Shown piece after piece: positions 11,470 to 23,455 of a stretch of DNA of 64,000 bases (its first letter is position 1; each line of letters starts with the position of its first letter). This stretch comes from Megaustenia siamemsis (lineage: Eukaryota; Mollusca; Gastropoda; Stylommatophora; Ariophantidae), in NCBI GenBank assembly GCA_032433765.1, contig JAVIAB010000092.1, positions 62,534,126 to 62,598,125 on the forward strand, read 5' to 3'. Both the position numbers and the translations under genes were made by a program. The notes beneath the pieces were generated by a model. It was not told the origin of the DNA. It ran no database searches and was given only the letters and a program-made list of their open reading frames with translations.

Positions 11470-12337
11470 CTTAAATTGTCTGGAATAATCGTGACAAATC
11501 ACAAAGGAATTGAAGTCAACGGTCACAACATAAATAATTTGCGATATGCGGATGACACAGTCTTAATAGCAGAGACAGAGAATGAACTACAAGAAATGAT
11601 AGATATAATAGTAAAAGAAAGCAACAAGAAAGGTCTCAGTCTGAATAGTAAGAAAACAGAAGTAATGGTTATATCGAAGAAACAATCATCACCATCATGC
11701 AGCATAAAAATAAACGAGACAAATCTGAAACAAGTGCAACATTTCAAATACTTGGGCACAATAATAACATCAGATGGGAGATGCACCACATAAATAAAAA
11801 GCAGAATAGCTCAGGCCAAAATAGCATTTCAGAAGGTTAAAAATATATTATGCAACAAATCTATGTCAATAAAAATGAGAAAGAGAGTTCATCGGTGCTA
11901 TATAGAACCAATTCTGACCTATGGAAGCGAATCATGGACAGTGGACAAACAAATGAAAAGACGATTGGAGGCCACAGAGATGGGATTTCTCAGAAGAATG
12001 TTGAAAGTTCCCTGGACAGCTAAAAGACCAATGAGGAAGTTCTCAAAGAAGCCAACACAAAAAGGGAGCTCTTAAAAAACATCAGAAAGAAGCAATCAAC
12101 ATTTTTCGGGCACATCATGAGAAGAGGAAAGTTGGAATACTTGGTTACAACTGGCAAAATAAAAGAAAAGAGAGATCGCGGGCGACAAAGAGAGAAAATA
12201 CTGGATAGCTTGGTATCATGGCATGGAAAACAGTCAACAACAGAACTGATACGATGCACTGTAGATAGAAGATTGTGGAGGGACATGATCACCTCGCCAA
12301 CCGGTATGGCACATCATGATGATGATGATATCGCGGA
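11470..12337 (+). pseudogene. RTE-like LINE, YADD box to 3' end
   Basis: The frame starting near 11476 reads NNLRYADDTVLIAETENELQ, then the thumb region FKYLGTIITSDGRCTT, and stops at 11791. It resumes in another frame with RVHRCYIEPILTYGSESWTV (11863-12075), then GKIKEKRDRGRQREKILDSL and DRRLWRDMI (12117-12365). The element ends in GGTATGGCACATCATGATG, a (GAT)n tail typical of RTE-like LINEs. Bases 11850-12300 are very close to 39820-40300, so both copies are fairly young. Confidence 0.9.
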
Positions 12338-12480
12338 CGACAAAGAGAAAGAAGATGCTAGTTAGTTTGATGTCGTGGCACGATAGACATTTAAAAACTA
12401 CAATTAATACGATGCACTGAGGACACAGAATTGTGCAAGGACATGATCGCCTGCACCACCAGGTATGGCACATGATGTTG
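12338..12480 (+). pseudogene. RTE-like LINE 3' end, second copy
   Basis: After the (GAT)n tail at 12317-12330 the end of the element repeats: ATCGCGGACGACAAAGAGA, TACGATGCACTGA, AGGACATGATCGCCT and GGTATGGCACATGATG. Two 3' ends in tandem, probably a new insertion into the tail of an older one or a local duplication. Confidence 0.8.
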
Positions 12481-13322
12481 AATTCCAACATAAATTGGAA
12501 ATAATTTATAAAATGAGCAAGAAAAAAATATTTTTTTCTTTACAAATTCAAACACTGGCAAATAAGCTCGAATGAGAAATAATTAAATCGCCAAAAAAAA
12601 AAAAAATGTGGACGGTTTAAAAATAAAAATGCAATGTGATGAGCCAAGAAATACCTTGGTTGAAGGACGAAAGACTGATAAATTATAACTCGGAAGAAAA
12701 CAGTCTCGGGAGGAAGTGGGTGGGTCAGCAGTGGCAGGGAAGAAAACGATTCCAGCCTTTTGGTTTTCTTTTCCAAATTCTTCTTTGTTTGCCAGACAAT
12801 CTGGAGTCAATGAAAAATGAGTAGGGATTGAAGACATTAAAAAAGAGTGCCCTTAATCAGGTTTATAGAAATTGCAAATAGACGAATCGAAGTTAAGATT
12901 GGGTTTCATAAAATTTGTTGTTGAGTGAAGTTTGTCGGCATTTGCTGTGTAAACTCTTGACAGCATGTGGTATTTGATTTTGAATTTCGGCGAAATGTTC
13001 AGTCCTCATTACCAAATACAGGGCAGGCTCAGGGTACCGGCAACTAGCCCGGGGCGCGTCATGCGATTAGGGGCGCCATCATGAATCTTACAGAGTTTTT
13101 TTTTTTTTGGGGGGGGGGGGGGGGCAAGGGGTAAAATTGTTATAGTTATACTTAAAAAGGGCGCCGAAGCTCAGCGTGGCCAGATTGCCAGAAACCACAG
13201 AGATGACGCTGACCAGATATTTGGGGGAAAGTGAAGACTGACTGTAAATATGGAGCACTGTTTTTTTTTTTTTGATTTGAGGCATCTTGTGGGAGTAGAA
13301 AAACGTAATTTAGTGATGTCGT
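12481..13322. other. Unassigned sequence with homopolymer runs
   Basis: Poly-A at 12591-12605, poly-T followed by poly-G at 13096-13124 and poly-T at 13261-13273. Frames here are short and overlap on both strands without domain signatures. No gene called. Confidence 0.5.
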
Positions 13323-14448
13323 GAGTGTAGTTTTATGTTTATGTTTTATTAAGACATTTATCGAAACAGTTCTGTCTGAGTGTAGACGTTATGTTTATGT
13401 GTTATTAAGACATTTATCGAAACAGTTCTGTCTCAGTGTAGACATTATGTTTATTTGTTATTAAGACATTTATCGAAACAATTCTGTCTGAGTGTAGACG
13501 TTATGTTTATGTGTTATTAAGACATTTATCGAAACAATTCTGTCTCAGTGTAGATGTTATGTTTATGTTTTATTAAGACATTTATCACAACAGTTCTGTC
13601 TGAGTGTAGACATTATGTTTATGTGTTATTAAGACATTTATCGAAACAGTTCTGTCTGAGTGTAGATGTTATGTTTATGTTTTATTAAGACATTTATTGA
13701 AGCAGTTATGTCTGAGTGTAGATGTGTAGATGTTATGTTTATGTTTTATTAAGACATTTATCGAAACAGTTATGTCTGAGTGTAGACGTTATGTTTATGT
13801 TTTATTAAGACATTTATTGAGGCAGTTATGCCTGAGTGTAGACGTTATGTTTATGTTTTATTAAGACATTTATTGAAGCAGTTATCTCTGAGTGTAGACG
13901 TTTTGTTTATGTTTTATTAAGACTTTTATTGAAGCAGTTATGTCTGAGTGTAGACGTTATGTTTATGTTTTATTAAGACATTTATTGAAGCAGTTATCTC
14001 TGAGTGTAGACGTTATGTTTATGTTTTATTACGACTTTTATTGAAGCAGTTATCCCTGAGTGTAGACGTTATGTTTATGTTTTATTACGACTTTTATTGA
14101 AGCAGTTATGTCTGAGTGTAGACGTTATGTTTATGTTTTATTAAGAATTTTATTGAAGCAGTTATGCCTGAGTGTAGACGTTATGTTTATGTTTTATTAA
14201 GACTTTTATTGAAGCAGTTATCTCTGAGTGTAGACGTTATGTTTATGTTTTATTACGACTTTTATTGAAGCAGTTATCTCTGATTGTAGACGTTATGTTT
14301 ATGTTTTATTAAGACTTTTATTGAAGCAGTTATCTCTGAGTGTAGACGTTATGTTTATGTTTTATTACGACTTTTATTGAAGCAGTTATCTCTGATTGTA
14401 GACGTTATGTTTATGTTTTATTAAGACTTTTATTTAAGCAGTTATCTC
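13323..14448. repeat. 56-bp minisatellite array, about 20 units
   Basis: GAGTGTAGACGTTATGTTTA recurs every 55-56 bp, followed by TTATTAAGAC and AGCAGTTAT. Left units carry ATCGAAACAGTTCTG and right units ATTGAAGCAGTTAT, so two sequence subgroups are ordered along the array. Confidence 0.95.
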
Positions 14449-14830
14449 TGGGGGTGGTTAGTCTGATCATAAGAGTTCAAGTTTAAATTCCAGAGATGTT
14501 GAATTTTTTTTCTGGACGCCACGGGTTCAGTGTTTACCCACTGCCATCTCTAGTTTATTATTACCGGCGGGCTGAAAGGAATCTCCCAATGTTTATGACG
14601 TTATCAGCTTTGCTAGCAGGGGCGGTTGTTGGCGAAATGATTCGTACAGCTGAAGACATCACAAACGTTGGGTCCTTCCTGCTTTTCCCTCACATCCTGC
14701 AGGTCTTACAAAAACAGTGGACGGTTGTAGTTCTCTAAGCCTTTGAAAATGAGTACCTGATATCTTTTTTTTCTGGGGAAGTAGGGCACGATATACACCC
14801 CGTCCATAAAATGTGTCATTGAAATACTAC
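14449..14830 (+). mobile_element. SINE-B-like copy, interrupted
   Basis: A degraded head (GTGGTTAGTCTGATCATAAG, AGTTTAAATTCCAGAGATG) leads to a T run, then CTGGACGCCACGGGTTCAG, and further on GAGTACCTGATATCTTTTTT, CTGGGGAAGTAGGGCACG. The block order matches the SINE-B copy at 63.66 kb, with about 170 extra bases in the middle. A small frame at 14496-14738 is not convincing as a gene. Confidence 0.5.
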
Positions 14831-16394
14831 CGGTCATGATCTCCACTCTACGTTGCTAAGTGGATGATCTCAAATGTAGAGACAAAAGCTATGATCAACG
14901 ACTAGTACATTCACTGTCAAGAAATAAAGAAATGGGAAACTACTTTATTATTTTGTCAAGAAAAATCATGTCAATTATTAGTCATTCTTATTGTCCACCA
15001 TGGTTCTCCATCTCAGTGTGACACTCGTTATGTCTTCGTCTTGTAGCTTGTTAGTAACCTACATTAGTATTGGTAATAAACGTATCTCGTGCGTAAAAAA
15101 AATTTATTTTGATTTGACAAAGAGTTCAGGTATGTAGATAGTATTACATCGTTTAATGTGTGATTTTTCTGCTGTTTTAATACACAATTACATTAACAAA
15201 ATCAACAATTAATTAATTGATTAAAAAAATTAATTATATTAAAATTTGCAATAATATACAATACAACGAATATGTTTAGAATATTAAGAAAATAATTTCT
15301 TTTAAACCCCCTATTTTTATTTGCTATAATTTAAATGAGCAGAAATATTTGTGTTCAAAATTATGGGCCAAAAACTGTCTCAAATCTTAACTATAAAACT
15401 GAATATAAATCACCAATTTCATATCACTTTCCCGCTAGATTACCTCAGGGCACTCAGATTCCCTGGTGACATTTTGAAATGTCAAATGGTCGATCTTGCA
15501 AGAAAAATTCACAAAATGATGAAGTTAGTGGTCTGTAGTTTGTATAAATGGTTTGTACTAGGTTCGTGTGTACATGTACAAATATCCATGTAGTAATAAA
15601 ATTTAGTGGGTCCCTTACATCTCCCCCCCTCCCCCTCCCAACGGTTATAAATTTTATAGCGATATGTTTGAATATAATTAGCTTTGATACATTCATATCT
15701 ATGTAACTTCACATATTTGTGTAATATGTTTGTACAATTTTCTGCATATAACATAAAGTCGAGATGTCTCATTGAAGACCATGATATTCTCATGCGTTAG
15801 CAGGACGGTTACTCCCATTTTTAGCCCGTCATTAAGAAGGATTAAATAGATGTCACCAAATTATGTTGTGATTTAAAGCAAGCTGCATTATCTGTATTTC
15901 CGTCCCATGGCATCCGATTTCAGCACAACATTGTGTGTGTACCGAGTTTGCAATCCTTTTTAAAAATCTCTATTTGCTAGGTAGGACTGGTTCAACTATT
16001 TTCAGAGCTACCGCGGCGAAGTGAAGTCAACTTGATCAATGAAACGTTCATCCAACAGTTGAGATTAGAATAGTCAGCGACCCACAGCTGACTGTGCGTG
16101 CGAAGATCGACTAACAACAGAGCTAATCCAGACTGTACTCCACTTCCATGTTGTGCTCCTGGAACAGACTAACCAATCCGGTCAAGTGAGAAGAAATAGA
16201 AGAGGGAATGCAACTTAAAAATGTACTAAAAATGTTATGCTTAAATCGAATGTACTGGGTCGAAAGACGCAAACATCACAGCCTAGTTGTAAACCACAGC
16301 AACACAATGTATGTACTTCCACTTAACGTCCATTTAAGGACGAGTGACGAAGAGGATTATTTATACCTTCAGTAGTGGTCGGTGGGACGCCAAT
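14831..16394. other. Unassigned AT-rich sequence
   Basis: No tandem array and no recognisable transposon. A C-rich run lies near 15624. The part at 15900-16380 is GC-richer and single-copy in look, but I could not find a splice-flanked exon. Confidence 0.45.
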
Positions 16395-16812
16395 AAGACA
16401 ATCTTCACTATTATGTAGCAATTATTCAAGAAACAATCTTCACTATTATGTAGCAATTATTCAAGAAACAGTCTTCATTATTATGTAGCAATTATTCAAG
16501 AAACAGTCTTCATTATTATGTAGCAATTATTCAAGAAACAATCTTCACTATTATGTAGCAATTATTCAAGAAACAGTCTTCACTATTATGTAGCACTTAT
16601 TCAAGAAACAGTCTTCACTATTATGTAGCACTTATTCAAGAAACAATCTTCACTATTATGTAGCACTTATTCAAGAAACAGTCTTCATTATTATGTAGCA
16701 ATTATTCAAGAAACAATCTTCACTATTATGTAGCACTTATTCAAGAAACAATCTTCACTATTATGTAGCAATTATTCAAGAAACAGTCTTCACTATTATG
16801 TAGCACTTATTC
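16395..16812. repeat. 35-bp minisatellite, type A, about 12 units
   Basis: Units contain CTTCACTATTATGTAGCA and ATTATTCAAGAAACA with a period of 35 bp. Units differ mainly at AATTATT versus CACTTATT and AATC versus AGTC. Confidence 0.95.
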
Positions 16813-17156
16813 TGATGATCTCTATCATGTCGCACTTACTGAAGAAACAAGGATCTCTATCATATCGCACTTATTGAAGAAACGAGGATCTCTATCATGT
16901 CGCACTTATTGAAGAAACGAGGATCTCTATCATGTCGCACTTATTGAAGAAGCGAGGATCTCTATCATGTCGCACTTATTGAAGAAACGAGGATCTCTAT
17001 CATGTCGCACTTATTGAAGAAACAAGGATCTCTATCATGTCGCACTTATTGAAGAAACAAGGATCTCTATCATGTCGCACTCATTGAAGGAACAAGGATC
17101 TCTATCATGTCGCACTTATTGAAGAAACAAGGATCTCTATCATGTCGCACTTATTC
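16813..17156. repeat. 35-bp minisatellite, type B, about 10 units
   Basis: Units contain GGATCTCTATCATGTCGCAC and TTATTGAAGAAAC, again with a period of 35 bp. They align with type A (CTAT[C/T]ATGT[C/A]GCACTTATT[G/C]AAGAAAC). The change from A to B happens within one unit at about 16810. Confidence 0.95.
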
Positions 17157-17200
17157 AACCCCGAAGACCAAAATGGAGGGAAACGTCGAAATAGAGAGGA
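17155..17200 (+). mobile_element. Penelope-like terminal motif at satellite edge
   Basis: CCCCGAAGACCAAAATGGAG followed by GGAAACGTCG has the CTGA/CCGA-AGACC...GAAACGTCG order of Penelope-like tails. It starts directly where the 35-bp array ends. Short and degenerate. Confidence 0.3.
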
Positions 17201-19290
17201 CATGAGTACAACAGTGCACCAGACAGAAAAGCAATAGTAAAAAGCTGGACCACTGTGACTACCAATGAAAGAAATAAATTGCTATAGGCCAATTATCGAC
17301 ATATTTTGATATAGACAACGAACTAGACTTGAATAATAATATTCCAACAAACTGTGCTAATGTGTAGTAACTGAATCAATATTAAGATAAAACCATTATG
17401 TTTTGTTGCTATTGAGTAACGAAATATTGACATACACTCTGTTACGTCCCTCCAGGCAGAGATGTCTATCGAATCGTTGACCGTGACCCAAAATCTGAAA
17501 TCGCATTTTCGTAAACGGACCGGTATGTTCTGCGGCGGAGTTCATTATATGGATGAGATAGAGATAATATTGACGGACCCTCATCAAGCTGCAGTCACTC
17601 TGAGAAGCACTTCTCCCCTCGTTATGCATCCTCACGCTTCTGCACTTCCTCTGGCACCACGAGTCCACTGAGTTCGTAAAGAGAGATCGGGACATATTAA
17701 TAAATTTAATATCATCATTACCCCGCCAAATAAGCTATGGATGAAAGCGAGCCATGGGGAAAAATCGATTTTGAATAGACAGAGCTCACTAATTATTTTA
17801 CTTAAACAAACGGACAGCAATTTGGCACCAAGATGAACCAGCATAGAACGGCTCTGGTGAATACTGTTTGCTGCTATGTCGTCGTCGACCGCCTGGTTGT
17901 CTCCCTCGGGGTAAGCTCCCTAATAGAGTGATCAACAGCCTGTTGTGTTTCACTTTCTCTGGGGACCCAGCGAGAGATGGGAGATTCATGCACACTCGTA
18001 TCCTGACAAGAATCGCTATGCTGTGTCTACAATACTCCGTTAAATGGAAGCCAGAGAGGTAGCGGGCAAGTCTGAATGGCGCCCAAAGCCCGAGGGTCTA
18101 CGCTGGCATTTGTTTAATTCCTCGTCAAATGCAGAGAGCGAGAAAATCAAAATAGTAATAAAACTTTCGACATTCCTACAAGCTCAGTTGGAACCACTGT
18201 TATGTATTGTTGTCAACGGCCGGGATGAGAGATAGGAAGAACCAGAACTAAGTGGATGGATGGATGAATGCTTGGATGAGTAAGGATTTGGGTGGGTGGA
18301 CAAGGACACGAAGTCTCCTGATAATTCTCCGGTGGAATCCTAGCAAATGACGGTGATGGCGCTTGTTTATGGCAAGGTACGGTTGGCAGACTGGATCAAT
18401 AAGTGGCAACTGAAGGGTCGACCTGGTACAACAACACTTAACGGAGAAAATTATTTAATAGTGCGCATCAAACCCTATTAGCATGAATACGTATTCCCTC
18501 ATCTCCTAGTTTTCCTTGGTCCAGTTGTCGTTTTTCTTGTTGTTCTTATCATCGTTATTCTTTGTTATATTTTTTAAGCTCTAAATATTGAAACTAAATG
18601 TTCGTTTGTTACATTTCTCAACGAAATCAATATAAATTCACCAACAGAACAACATGCTTTTCTATAGAAGATCTCAAGAGAACACAGTTTTTCTAGGAAG
18701 GATCTCAAGAAAACAACTTCCATTTACTCAATATTTCTCTGGAGCACAAAACGATCTTTTTTCAAGATCCCGTCACAAAACAAATGCAGCTGAAAAAAGC
18801 AATTCGTTTTCTGTGACAAGTAATTTTATTTTTTATTTTTTGCATCCGAAAGCTGGTAATCTGTTGCTTGAGCATATATATGATGATGGCAGCTATCTAT
18901 TATGTGGTCTTGATTGTTTTTTTTTTAAAACTTGGTTCAGCTTTAGACATTTCAATAAAAGTAAATGATTTCAAGTATTCAATTTGATAACTGTTCAGCT
19001 CTAGAATGGATGAAGAAGACTTTTCACTGTTATATATATATGTATATGTAAGAAATTAATAATATCCATTGAAGTAACCAATGAGGTGAATGTATCATTT
19101 CATGGAAGTTTCTAATTCTAAGTCAATTTTCATTTTCTTCCTGTCTTTATTCAACATGGACGTTTCCTGCTTCTTTTTTAAAATTACATGCAATGATATA
19201 AGTAGACACTGATGGATCTGTAAATAAAGCAGTTATTTTTGTTTATTTGTTTGCGTAAGTCAAATTTCGCACTAGTAAAGTCTCGACGGA
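17201..19290. other. Single-copy-looking region, GC-richer in the middle
   Basis: Bases 17440-18240 have clearly higher GC than their surroundings and several short overlapping frames on both strands. None shows a domain, and I could not fix splice sites. Bases 18245-18300 have GATG-like simple repeats. 18440-19240 is AT-rich. It could hold unrecognised exons or regulatory DNA. Confidence 0.35.
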
Positions 19291-19299
19291 CTGAATTTT

Positions 19300-19700
19300 G
19301 CATCATCATCACACTTTTCCTTATTGTTCACACCAGCAGCCGTGTGTTCAGGTGTCTCCCGCCATGCAGGCAGATATTCTTCGACTTCAAAAGTACCCTT
19401 ATTTTTTTTCTCGACAAGTTTTAACGTTTTGAGTAGATTTTTTTCCTATGAAGGAAAGGGGTAGCATTTTTAGCCTATACTTTTGGATTTCCAAGTGTCA
19501 CGGGTTCTTTAACGTGCTCATAATGCATACGGGACCTCATGTTATTTTATCCGATATTACTACACAGAGACCAGGAAAAGATATAGCTACAAAGAAACCA
19601 CGGATTCGATTTTTTAAAAAATTCTCGCGTCTGTGGTGGGCATCGAACTGAGGACTTCCTAGTTCAGAGGTCAACATCTAGACCTCCCAGCCTCAATGTA
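19300..19700 (-). mobile_element. Probable tRNA-derived SINE, third type
   Basis: On the minus strand a tRNA-like head (GGCTGGGAGGTCTAGATG, then CAGTTCGATGCCCACC as B box) is followed by a central GTTCTTTAACGTGC-like word (plus-strand reading at about 19502-19516). A similar word, GGATCTTTATGTGTGC, lies at 39787-39802. Limits are approximate. Confidence 0.5.
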
Positions 19701-19735
19701 GCAGTTATGAATGTAGATGCAGGGGTATGTGATAT

Positions 19736-19739
19736 CATT

Positions 19740-19790
<51 letters not shown>
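19736..19790. repeat. (ATC)n tail of minus-strand LINE
   Basis: A pure ATC triplet tract of about 54 bp, exactly at the 3' end of the RTE-like LINE that follows. It is the (GAT)n tail of that element, expanded. Confidence 0.95.
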
Positions 19791-19793
<3 letters not shown>

Positions 19794-20561
19794 TACCGTG
19801 TCTGCTGGTGCAGGTGATCATTTCTCTCCACAACTTTTCAATTTTGACAGTTATTTATCATTTCTGTTGCAGGCCTTCTGCCAAGCCTTTCTCTTAAGCT
19901 GTCTGTTATCTTTTCTCTTTGCTTCTCCTTATCTCTTCGTCCCTCAAATTTCCCAGTTTTTACAATATATTCTAGCTCTTCCGTTCTCATTATATGGCGA
20001 AAAAATCATAATAGTTTCTTCTTAATATTGGATATTAGCTCTCTCTTTGCTTTGACCTCTTTCAGAACGTTTACATAACTATTCTTAGCTGTCCATGGTA
20101 TTCTCAACATTCTTCTGTAAAACCACATTTATACAGCCTCCAATAATTTTTTTTGTTTCTTGTCCTATTGTCCATGATTCATATCCGTACGTATATCCAT
20201 AATATTTAAGAACTCTCTTTCTTGTTTCTATTGGCACAAATGGATTGCACAGTATCTTCCTCATTTTTTCGAAAGCTGCTTTTGCCTGAGCCACTCTGCA
20301 TCACACCTCTGTTCTACATCTACCATCTTAGGTTAACATTGTTCCAAGATTTTTAAATCCATTTACTTGTTGTAATATTGTTCCACTTGTTTTTATTGTG
20401 CATTGCGGTTATGTATTTTTCTTTGTTGCTACCATTACGTGTCTTTGTTGCTATTAAGGTTAAGTCCTGTGTTTTTGTTTTCCTTCACTATAAAGCCAAA
20501 CAATTCTTGTAACTCATTTTTACTCTTAGTGATTAAGACTGTCTCATCAGCATAACAAATG

Positions 20562-20814
20562 TAAAAAGTAAAGAGCCCCTATCACGCCAATTGTCCAATA
20601 TGGTGTTATTAACCATAATTTCTACGGACCTTCGGCACATGATTTTTGGGGTAATGTGGTCGGTATTACGCTCGTGCCGCTTTATTTTCCTAGAAAAAAA
20701 TCCGGTACCCATTTATTTTTTATGTGGCTGGGTGAACCCGGAAGCCGTCATTCAGAATCGAACCCGACCTCTTGTCCTTTGTTTGCCCTTTGTTCACTGA
20801 ACTATCGTGGCTCC
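20562..20814 (-). mobile_element. SINE-A copy inserted in LINE
   Basis: Inserted into the region encoding the YADD box of the minus-strand LINE. TCATCAGCA flanks it at 20544-20552 and 20819-20827. It carries an expansion (TTATTTTTTATG) in the middle and a damaged head, so it is older than the copies at 10.7 and 22.2 kb. Confidence 0.88.
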
Positions 20815-22163
20815 CATATCATCAGCAACCTTAGACTATTTATATTATGACCTCAAAATGTTATCCCCGTCATGCCCCTTATGAATCTTAAAATAATCTT
20901 AACGTACATATGAAATAAATCTGGTTACAGCAAACAACCTTGCCTAACACCCTGTTTTATTTGTTGAAACATTCCCAATTGATTTCTAGTTCTTGTGGCA
21001 TCTATCTGTTGCTAGTACATGTTCTTTATTATTCTTAGATCTTTGCTGTCTACGTTTATGCTTTCTAAAATTATTTTGATTATTTCTTGGCGCTTTACTT
21101 TGTCAAATGCATTGGTATAATCTATGAAACATAGGTATAGATCTGTTTTCACCTCTATGGCTCTTTCTACTAAAGATCTTATGATGTATATGACATTGCT
21201 CGTTTCTTTACCTCCAGCAAATCCACACTGTTCATCGCTAATTTCTGGACTGATTTTGTTTCGCACTCTTCGTATGATGATTCTTAGTAATATCTTAGTC
21301 ATGTCACTCATAAGGCTTATTGTGCAATGACCATCGCATTCAATCGCACCAGATTTCTTTGGTAGATCTATGAATATTGATTTGAGCAGGTCGTCTGGTA
21401 TATATCCGCTGTTGTAGATATCATTCAATATTTTTGTTATTATTCCTATTTCAAAATCCCACATGACTTCAATCTGTAAATTATATTATCTGGTCCAGGA
21501 GCTTTTCCTGCTTTCATATTGCGCAAGGCATCTTCCACTTACACTATTCTTTGAGTATTTCTGGTCCTTCCCCATTAGCCTTAATATTTACTTCTATCGT
21601 CCATCATTATAAAGATCTTTAATGTATTCTGTCAATCGTTCCCTCGTGCTTTCTTGTTTTATCAACAGTTCTCCTTCCGTTGATCTTAAAATTCCAGTTT
21701 TTTATTGCTTTTTTCTTCCTGTTAATTCTTCGATGTGTTTGTATATGGCTTTGGAATCTTTGGAATATGGCTTTTTTGTTGCATCTCAACCTCTTTGCAT
21801 CTATGTTCTTAGCCATGTTTCTGTTTGCTTCATTGTCTTTATTACAATTTCTTTATTTAATCTCTTATACTCATCTTTGTTATCTTTATTTCTTCTACAT
21901 GTATCCATTAGCTGTAAAATGTCATGTCATCTATTTCTTTCTTTAATTTGTCCTCACTGGTGGTATGAACTCCTTTGATGTTTGCTGCATTTATTCTTTT
22001 AGCATTTCCCACTGTTCATCAATGCTTTGTATCTTCTTTATTGCACCGGTTCTGAGTTGTGATGTTGTATTTGTCTTGTAACCTCTTGCCTGATTTGAGT
22101 AAATCTAAATTTAACTTGGTATTAACTGAGGCTCGTTTTGCTGTTTTTAAATTTACTCTAAGC

Positions 22164-22450
22164 TTTCCCACAATTGGAGCCGCCATAGCTCAGTGATTAG
22201 TGAACTGGACTACCACGGACAAGGGGTAGGGTTCGATCCCACCGACGACTTCCGGGTTCACCCAGCCTTAAATGGGTACCGGATTTTTTTCTGAGAAAGT
22301 AAAGCAGCACGGGCGTAATACTGACCACATTACCCCAAAAATCATGTGCTGAAGATCTGTAAAATATATGGTCACTAACACCATATTTCCTATACGCCAC
22401 TTGGCTTGACGGGGGTACTTTACTTTTACTTTACTTTTTCCCACAATTGG
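22164..22450 (+). mobile_element. SINE-A copy with 14-bp target-site duplication
   Basis: The SINE body is 22178-22436. TTTCCCACAATTGG flanks it at 22164-22177 and 22437-22450, a perfect duplication of LINE sequence. Head AGCCGCCATAGCTCAGTG, B box GGTTCGATCCC, 3' tail of CTTTA-type repeats. It lies in the linker between endonuclease and reverse transcriptase of the LINE, in the opposite orientation. Confidence 0.95.
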
Positions 22451-23092
22451 TGCATGATAACTTTTGCAATCTGCTTCTTGTCTAGTTTTTACACATACTA
22501 AACTGTTTCTATATCTGTTGTTTTCTCATTATGTAATCGATTTGATTACGTGCGTTGTCGCCTGGGCTTTTCCATGTCCACATACGTATTGAATGTTGCT
22601 TAAACCAGATATTTCCTATCATCATGTTGTGTGTTCTTGTCCAGTCAATAAATGTATCACCTCTTTCATTTCTATCTCCTAAGCCATAGTAACAAACCAC
22701 TTCTTCAATTCTTCCCTTTCCTACTTTCGCATTGAGATCCCCTAGAACTATGGTGTTTTCATATGGTTTGCATTGATGAAGTGCCATATTAAGCTCGCTG
22801 TAAAATTTATCAATTGGTTCCTTTGAACTGTCTGCTGTTGGTGCATAAACTTGTATGAGATTAATATTTATTGATTTTCCATTAAATTTCGCTGGACTTT
22901 GCCAGATATTGCCCAAAAACCTTTTATTGTTTTTGCTCTTTATGCATCCAAGATAATACCTACTCCTCTTTGGTGTTCAGTACCTCCAGAACAGATGATT
23001 TTATATTCATCAGAATATATTTCCCCTGATCCACGATATCTCATATCACACAGTTCCAATAAATGTAAATTCGTCTTTTTCATTTCCCTGCT

Positions 23093-23450
23093 TGATGTTT
23101 TCTTCTTTAGCTCTGCTGTAAGGGTCCATATTTCGCAAGCATATAGAAACAAAACTGACATGTTTCGCATCAGCCCGATTTTAGAGCCAAGGCCGATGTT
23201 CTTATTTTTTTTTTTTTTTGTTCAACATTTCTTTCGATATAGGTTTTAACTTTGCAAGGACTGGAGTAGTTTTCACCATACTAGTTGATATTTCAGGTTT
23301 TGAGCCTTCATCGCTGACAATTGAGCCTAAGTATTTAAATTTGTCAATTGTCTCTAGTTCTTGCCCTTTTATTTTGATTTTTGCAACAATGCCCCTAGGG
23401 TTATTGCTCATCAGTTTTCTTTTTCTGCTTTGAACTCCATGACACATGCA
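23093..23450 (-). pseudogene. Second RTE-like LINE, C-terminal fragment
   Basis: The minus strand reads KYLGSIVSDEGSKPEIS and, in the next frame, FLYACEIWTLTAELKKK, the typical thumb-to-C-terminal part of an RTE-like polymerase, but unlike the element to its left. The endonuclease start of that element follows directly, so one LINE has inserted into another here. Contains a T run at 23209-23219. Confidence 0.8.
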
Positions 23451-23455
23451 GCAAA

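Larger units (their letters stand above)
19736..23092 (-). pseudogene. Nearly full-length RTE-like LINE, broken
   Basis: About 2.85 kb of LINE once two SINEs are removed. On the minus strand the order is: endonuclease start with LHLLELCDMRYRGSGE and SGGTEHQRGVGIILD (about 23080-22940); endonuclease middle with VYAPTADS, LGDLNAKVG and NQIDYI (22916-22509); linker (22160-21470); reverse transcriptase with DLPKKSGA, SDEQCGFAGGKETS and LCFIDYTNAFDKVKR (21464-21012); YADD region, broken by a SINE near 20560-20815; thumb and C terminus with RKILCNPFVPIETRKRVL and YESWTIG (20294-20085); then the (GAT)n tail. In life it would copy its own RNA into DNA at nicked target sites. Many frameshifts, so inactive. 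Confidence 0.92.

Noticed and set aside
16395..17156. CRISPR-like array because of regular 35-bp period
   Set aside because: Units are contiguous without variable spacers, and the context is eukaryotic.
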